Shown: positions 60,280-64,000 of the stretch, piece by piece | Position numbering within the stretch: the first letter of the stretch is position 1 | How the letters are laid out: each line of letters opens with the position of its first letter | From: Mycolicibacterium sp. P9-22 | Lineage (GTDB): Bacteria; Actinomycetota; Actinomycetes; Mycobacteriales; Mycobacteriaceae | NCBI RefSeq assembly: GCF_008329585.1 | Contig: NZ_NPKP01000001.1 | Coordinates: 744,001 to 808,000 of the forward strand | Reading direction: 5' to 3' | DNA length: 64,000 bases | Program-made: the position numbers and the translations under genes | Notes under the pieces: model-generated | Database searches by the model: none | Told to the model about the DNA's origin: nothing | Seen by the model: the letters and a program-made list of their open reading frames with translations, nothing else

Positions 60280-61483
60280 AACCGTGGTTTCGAGTTCCAC
60301 ATCAGAGCTGAGGGTCTTGCTTGACCGGGCCGTCGGGGATGGCTCGTGCACCATCGCCCTCGGCGACGGGGTCGGGGCGGTCAATGCCATGGCCGGGAAC
60401 CTGAGTGTCGGCGAGACAGTGAGTGCCTTCGCCGGGTCTCGTCCGGCGGTCACGCTGGTCCTGGGCTGGAGTCCTGTTGCACCGCAAGGTATCACGCCGG
60501 ACGACTTCGCGCGGATAGTGCTGTTGATGCCCGGCTGGGGAGTGCGTTCACTGCTTCCGAATCCGGTGACCAGCGCCGTGCCGGTGAGTATGGCCGCTGT
60601 CCCCGGACTTCTGGCCGGGCATCTACGTCCGGATGTGCTCATCACCCGGGTTGCGCGCCGGGCCGACGGTTTGCACTTCTGTACGGAGGTTTCCTGGCAG
60701 CAGGCAATGGTTCGGTCGGGTGTCCCGGTCTGGGCAGTCTTCGACGACTCGGCGCCGGTGGCGAGTGCGGAACCGCCGTTACCGGCGGAGGCCGTGACGA
60801 TCATCGGACGTTCGGGGGATCAGCCTGCTTCCATACCGTCGAAACCGGCGCAGCCGATTCACGATGCACTGGCCGATCGTGTTCTCGATCTGATTCCGGC
60901 GGGTGCCCGTGTGCAATATGGCCCCGGCCAACTCGGAACGGCGCTGTTACAGCGGTCGACCAAACCGCTTGCCGTCGATACCGGGTTGTTGACCGATGCG
61001 GTGATGGACCTCGAACGGCGGGGGCTGTTGATCGGCGACCCGTCGGCGACGTACCTGTTCGGGACCGCCGAACTGTACGCGTGGGCTGACGGCAGACCGA
61101 TCCTGCGCGGTATCGAACACAGTCACGACACGAGTCGGTTATCCCGGGGCGAACCCTTTTTCGCCGTCAACACCGCCATCGAGATCGATCCTCACGGCCA
61201 GATCAACGTCGAGGGCGTGGGGGACAAGATCGTCGGTGGTATCGGTGGGCATCCCGATTACTGCAACGCCGCCCGGTTGAACCCGCGGGGGTTTTCGATC
61301 ATCGCGGTTCCCGCCACGTTCGGTGACCGATCCACCTTGGTCGACGTGTTGAGCCGACCGGCGTCGACACCGGCCCACGATGTCGAGGTCATCGTCACTG
61401 AGGCCGGGCACGTCGACTTGCGGTCGGCCGGGTGGGCAGAGCGGCGCGGGCTCATCGAAGGCCTCTTCACTCAGTCGGCTTGA
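60272..61483 (+). CDS. CoA-transferase / acetyl-CoA hydrolase family protein
   Basis: 403 aa from GTG 60272, which overlaps the fprB-like stop; GTG 60284 is a shorter option. The single chain covers both halves of a family I CoA-transferase. The C-terminal half has NTAIEIDPHGQINVEGVGD, GGIGGHPDYCNAARL and a final VTEAGHVDLR, similar to 4-hydroxybutyrate/butyrate CoA-transferases. It moves CoA between acids, or hydrolyses an acyl-CoA. Its place at the end of the P450 operon suggests activating or releasing the P450 pathway acid. Confidence 0.82.
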   Translation: MHRTVVSSSTSELRVLLDRAVGDGSCTIALGDGVGAVNAMAGNLSVGETVSAFAGSRPAVTLVLGWSPVAPQGITPDDFARIVLLMPGWGVRSLLPNPVTSAVPVSMAAVPGLLAGHLRPDVLITRVARRADGLHFCTEVSWQQAMVRSGVPVWAVFDDSAPVASAEPPLPAEAVTIIGRSGDQPASIPSKPAQPIHDALADRVLDLIPAGARVQYGPGQLGTALLQRSTKPLAVDTGLLTDAVMDLERRGLLIGDPSATYLFGTAELYAWADGRPILRGIEHSHDTSRLSRGEPFFAVNTAIEIDPHGQINVEGVGDKIVGGIGGHPDYCNAARLNPRGFSIIAVPATFGDRSTLVDVLSRPASTPAHDVEVIVTEAGHVDLRSAGWAERRGLIEGLFTQSA

Positions 61484-61504
61484 GATTCCAGCCGCACCGA
61501 ACTA

Positions 61505-61542
61505 CGGCATCCACATCGACAACGTCGTCGATGTGGATGCCG
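61505..61542. terminator. Strong bidirectional hairpin between convergent genes
   Basis: Left arm CGGCATCCACATCGAC (61505-61520), loop of 6, right arm (61527-61542) its exact reverse complement: a 16-bp perfect stem. It lies between the CoA-transferase stop (61483) and the P450 stop (61551), which converge. A GC-rich hairpin without a T run suits GC-rich actinobacteria. Confidence 0.75.
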
Positions 61543-61550
61543 GTTCGATA

Positions 61551-62861
61551 TCAGTGTTGAACGGGGCAGCGTGCGTCGGCCCGCATGGTCTTCACCGCAG
61601 TCGCGAAATTGCTCACCAGCATGGCGGGCTCGCCCAGCGTCAGCCCGGGCAGCCGGTGCAGAATCTGATCCAGCATGTGCTTGATCTGCATTCTGGCGAG
61701 GAAGGCGCCCAGGCAGTAGTGCGGGCCGCCGCCGCCAAAGGCGACATGCTGGTTGGGCTTTCGGGTGATATCGAACTTCCACGGGTCGGTGAACTCGGTC
61801 TCGTCCCGGTTGCCCGAGGAGTAGATCATCACCACCCAGTCCCCGGCCCTGATTTGCCGGCCACCCAAGGTGGTGTCTTGTGTGGCGGTGCGCCGGAACG
61901 TCATGACTGGAGTCACCCAGCGCAGCACTTCATCGATGGCCGCCTCGATGCGCCCGGCGAAATCTTCCAGCAGGTAGGCGGCCTGGTCGGGGTTGTCGAC
62001 GAAGGCCTTGACCCCGAGGGACAGCGTGGTGCGGGTGGTGTCGTTGCCCGCGAACGACGTGAGGACAAACATCGACGCGAGTTCATCGTCGGTGAGCTCG
62101 TGGCCGTCGACCTGAGCTGCAACCAGGTTCGACCAGATGTCGTCGCGCGGACATTCACGAGTGTTGGCTGCGAAATCCAGTCCGATGGTGAGATTTCCGA
62201 TCAGCGCGTCGTTGAGAACCTCAGCCGATGAGCGACCGGCAGCGACGTCGGGATCGTTCCATCCGGCGAGTTCATCGGCGAAGTGCGCTGCCTCATCACG
62301 CTGCGCCTGCGGCAGGCCGGTCATGTCGTAGATGGTGTTCATGGGCATCTGCTTGGCAACGTCGTCCACCCAATCGCCGGTGCCTTTGGCGAGAAAGTCC
62401 TCGACAATCGCGGCGGCGCGTTCGCGGATCTGTTCCTCGATGCGTTTCACCTGACGTGGTGTGAAGGCCGCACTCATCAGTCGGCGGTAGGTCAGGTGAC
62501 GCTGACCGTCCATGGCAAGGAAAGACGATGCCGCTTCGAGGAACTCATCTGGCACATCTTCGAGTTGGATGCCCTGACCCGAACAGAAGATCTCCGGGTG
62601 TGTACTCACCTCGCGGATGAGTTCGTGGGACGTGACAGCCCAGAACCCGGGAACTCCGGACGCCGGCAGATCACTCTCGATGGGACGCTGCCAACTAACG
62701 GGCGTAGTGCGACGAAGTTCGGCGAAGGCAGTATCGCGTTGCTCGGCAGATTGCGCCCAGAACGACTTGGGCGCGATGTCGATGCTGTCGTACTCCTGGA
62801 CACCGTCTGCCGATTCCTCGGCGAACGGCGCTGTGGCCGATTCCTCTGGGCTGGTGGACAC
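61551..62861 (-). CDS. Cytochrome P450, related to the 54963 gene
   Basis: 436 aa, GTG start with GAGGAG upstream. AGNDTT is at 271-276, the ExxR pair is Glu311/Arg314, and the heme motif FGGGGPHYCLG has Cys383. Sequence blocks such as FLAMDG, FTPRQV and DPDVAAGR are shared with the P450 at 54963, so the two are paralogues. A strong promoter (TTGTGC, 17 bases, TATAAT) precedes it. It converges on the CoA-transferase gene. The redox partners at 58436-60279 lie next to it and may serve both. Confidence 0.92.
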   Translation of the reverse strand: MSTSPEESATAPFAEESADGVQEYDSIDIAPKSFWAQSAEQRDTAFAELRRTTPVSWQRPIESDLPASGVPGFWAVTSHELIREVSTHPEIFCSGQGIQLEDVPDEFLEAASSFLAMDGQRHLTYRRLMSAAFTPRQVKRIEEQIRERAAAIVEDFLAKGTGDWVDDVAKQMPMNTIYDMTGLPQAQRDEAAHFADELAGWNDPDVAAGRSSAEVLNDALIGNLTIGLDFAANTRECPRDDIWSNLVAAQVDGHELTDDELASMFVLTSFAGNDTTRTTLSLGVKAFVDNPDQAAYLLEDFAGRIEAAIDEVLRWVTPVMTFRRTATQDTTLGGRQIRAGDWVVMIYSSGNRDETEFTDPWKFDITRKPNQHVAFGGGGPHYCLGAFLARMQIKHMLDQILHRLPGLTLGEPAMLVSNFATAVKTMRADARCPVQH

Positions 62862-62896
62862 CGGCTACTCCTCACATCGAACTGGCACTGAATTCT

Positions 62897-62925
62897 ATTA
62901 TAAATTCAAAAACTCTGGCGCACAA
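62897..62925 (-). promoter_or_regulatory. Promoter of the 61551 P450 gene
   Basis: On the minus strand TTGTGC (62920-62925), a 17-base spacer and a perfect TATAAT (62897-62902). The -10 lies inside an inverted repeat GAATT...AATTC (62890-62907), which could bind a regulator. Confidence 0.6.
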
Positions 62926-62994
62926 GGAAATCTGGTATCGGCTTCGGGTTGGTTCAGGCAACGATTCCGCGCAAGGTTCCGACGCTGAAAAGCG

Positions 62995-63027
62995 CTGCGC
63001 GGACCGAGCTGAGCTCGGCCCGCGCAG
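62995..63027 (-). terminator. Hairpin terminator downstream of the acyl-CoA dehydrogenase gene
   Basis: CTGCGCGG, A, CCGAGC, loop TGA, GCTCGG, C, CCGCGCAG: a 15-position stem with one mismatch, 11 bases after the dehydrogenase stop on the minus strand. A short TTTT follows on that strand. It separates the dehydrogenase transcript from the P450 promoter. Confidence 0.75.
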
Positions 63028-63038
63028 TGTGGGGTCGT

Positions 63039-64000
63039 TCAGGATCCGGCGATGTCTCGTCCGATGATCTCTTTCATGATCTCGGTGGTGCCGCCATAGA
63101 TCGTTTGAATCCTGGTGTCCAGATACGCACGTGCGACCGGATATTCCAGCATGTAGCCGTATCCGCCGTGCAGTTGCAGGCAGCGGTCGATGACGCGCTT
63201 CTGTAGTTCGCTCAGATACCATTTGCCCTTGGCGGCATCCACCGGGGTGAGCTCGCCGGCGTTGTAGGCCAGCACGCTGCGATCCGTGTAGGCCTCAGCG
63301 ATGTCGATCTCGGTGGCCATTTCCGCCAGCTCGAACCGGACGTGCTGTTTGTCGGTCAGCGGCCCGCCGAAGGCCTGTCGGGTTTTGCAGTACTCGACGG
63401 TCGAGGCGTAGATCGCTCGCGTAGTCGCCATTGCCTTGGCGGTGACGCCGAGGCGCTCCCGCGGTAGATGGCTCATCAGGTACTGCAGGCCTCTGCCTGC
63501 ATCGCCGAGCAGGTTACCGGCCGGCACCACTGCATCCTGAAAATAGAGCTCGGACGTGTCCTGGCCGGGCAGGCCCAGCTTGTCCAGCTTCGGTCCCCGT
63601 TCGAATCCGGGGGTATCTCGTTCGACGACAAAGAGGCTGAAGGCCCGCGATCCACCGTCGGGATCGGTCTTGGCCGCCACGACGATCACATCGGACATGA
63701 TGCCGCTGGAGATGAACGTCTTCTGCCCGTTCAGGATCCAGTTGTCGCCGTCGCGGCGGGCTGTCGTGCGCAAGCCCCGGAGGTCGCTACCCGCGCTGGG
63801 TTCGGTCATCGCCAGGGCGCCGATCAGCTCACCTGCCGCGAAGCCAGGGAGCCAGCGTTGTTTCTGCTCGTCATTGGTCAGATCGAGCAGGTAATGCAAT
63901 ACGAGATCATCCTGCAGGCTGATGGTCAGTCCGAACGACAGCGCGTTGATCCGCGCGACCTCTTCGCACACGATCATGCGGTACCGGTAGTCGGGCTCAC
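63039..64000 (-). CDS. Acyl-CoA dehydrogenase, partial (5' end outside the window)
   Basis: 320 residues are visible; the gene runs off the window edge, so its start is not seen. Acyl-CoA dehydrogenase features: MTEPSAGSDLRGL in the middle, NGQKTFISSGIMSD, and a C-terminal domain with LQLHGGYGYMLEYPVARAYLD and IYGGTTEIMKEIIGRDI, the usual ending of straight-chain members. It oxidises acyl-CoA to enoyl-CoA with FAD. It is followed by a strong hairpin terminator. The next gene downstream on that strand is the P450, which has its own promoter. Confidence 0.9.
   Translation of the reverse strand, partial: EPDYRYRMIVCEEVARINALSFGLTISLQDDLVLHYLLDLTNDEQKQRWLPGFAAGELIGALAMTEPSAGSDLRGLRTTARRDGDNWILNGQKTFISSGIMSDVIVVAAKTDPDGGSRAFSLFVVERDTPGFERGPKLDKLGLPGQDTSELYFQDAVVPAGNLLGDAGRGLQYLMSHLPRERLGVTAKAMATTRAIYASTVEYCKTRQAFGGPLTDKQHVRFELAEMATEIDIAEAYTDRSVLAYNAGELTPVDAAKGKWYLSELQKRVIDRCLQLHGGYGYMLEYPVARAYLDTRIQTIYGGTTEIMKEIIGRDIAGS

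Overview
The window is GC-rich actinobacterial DNA. The family mix points to a Mycolicibacterium/Mycobacterium-type organism or a close mycolic-acid relative: a yrbE-mceABCDEF-mas operon, F420-type luciferase-like oxidoreductases, a WS/DGAT acyltransferase, an FprB-type ferredoxin reductase and many P450, fadD, fadE and crotonase genes. Genus is an inference. I saw no rRNA, tRNA, CRISPR array, prophage or intact insertion sequence. Nearly the whole window is lipid, steroid-like or cyclic-substrate catabolism.

Layout. (1) 1-9066: the end of a YrbE permease gene, six Mce genes and two Mce-associated membrane proteins, probably a lipid importer. (2) 9074-18902: a divergent SDR, then a ten-gene translationally coupled operon: SDR, three unusual crotonases, a Rieske ring-hydroxylating oxygenase alpha and beta pair, an 84-aa unknown, a thiolase, an HMG-CoA-synthase-like/DUF35 fusion and an SCP2-type thiolase. 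(3) 18903-20483: a scar zone with a SnoaL-like remnant, a TetR gene preceded by a leaderless 16-codon ORF, and a frameshifted piece of a second SCP2-type thiolase. (4) 20484-23905: a phosphotransferase divergent from an SDR/SnoaL/LLM operon, with a palindrome between them. (5) 23906-29846: a degraded regulator, a P450/reductase/WS-DGAT operon and a PucR-type regulator. (6) 30017-41400: a beta-oxidation block with an SDR, two acyl-CoA ligases, a metallo-hydrolase, a MaoC hydratase, a SnoaL-crotonase fusion, an acyl-CoA dehydrogenase, a FAD oxidoreductase and a CitE-like lyase. (7) 41515-43844: cytochrome-oxidase III- and IV-like genes without subunit I, a membrane protein and a TetR gene, starting at a 27-bp palindrome. 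(8) 43954-51633: a minus-strand run of hydrolase, phosphotransferase, LLM, SDR, zinc alcohol dehydrogenase, hydrolase, TetR and flavin monooxygenase. (9) 52029-61483: a membrane protein, then an SCP2, ligase, P450, SDR, aldehyde dehydrogenase, ferredoxin, FprB-like and CoA-transferase operon. (10) 61551-64000: a second related P450 and a partial acyl-CoA dehydrogenase, both on the minus strand.

How it may work together (inference): the Mce system imports a hydrophobic substrate. P450s, the flavin monooxygenase and the Rieske oxygenase oxidise it. SDRs and aldehyde dehydrogenase take alcohols to acids, several ligases and a CoA-transferase make the thioesters, and the dehydrogenases, hydratases, crotonases and thiolases shorten or open the carbon skeleton. 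WS/DGAT could store excess acyl groups. The substrate cannot be read from sequence alone. The most unusual elements are the HMGCS-DUF35/thiolase pair, the three tandem non-canonical crotonases, the 84-aa protein, the SnoaL-crotonase fusion, the subunit-I-less oxidase cluster, and several leaderless or palindrome-controlled promoters.
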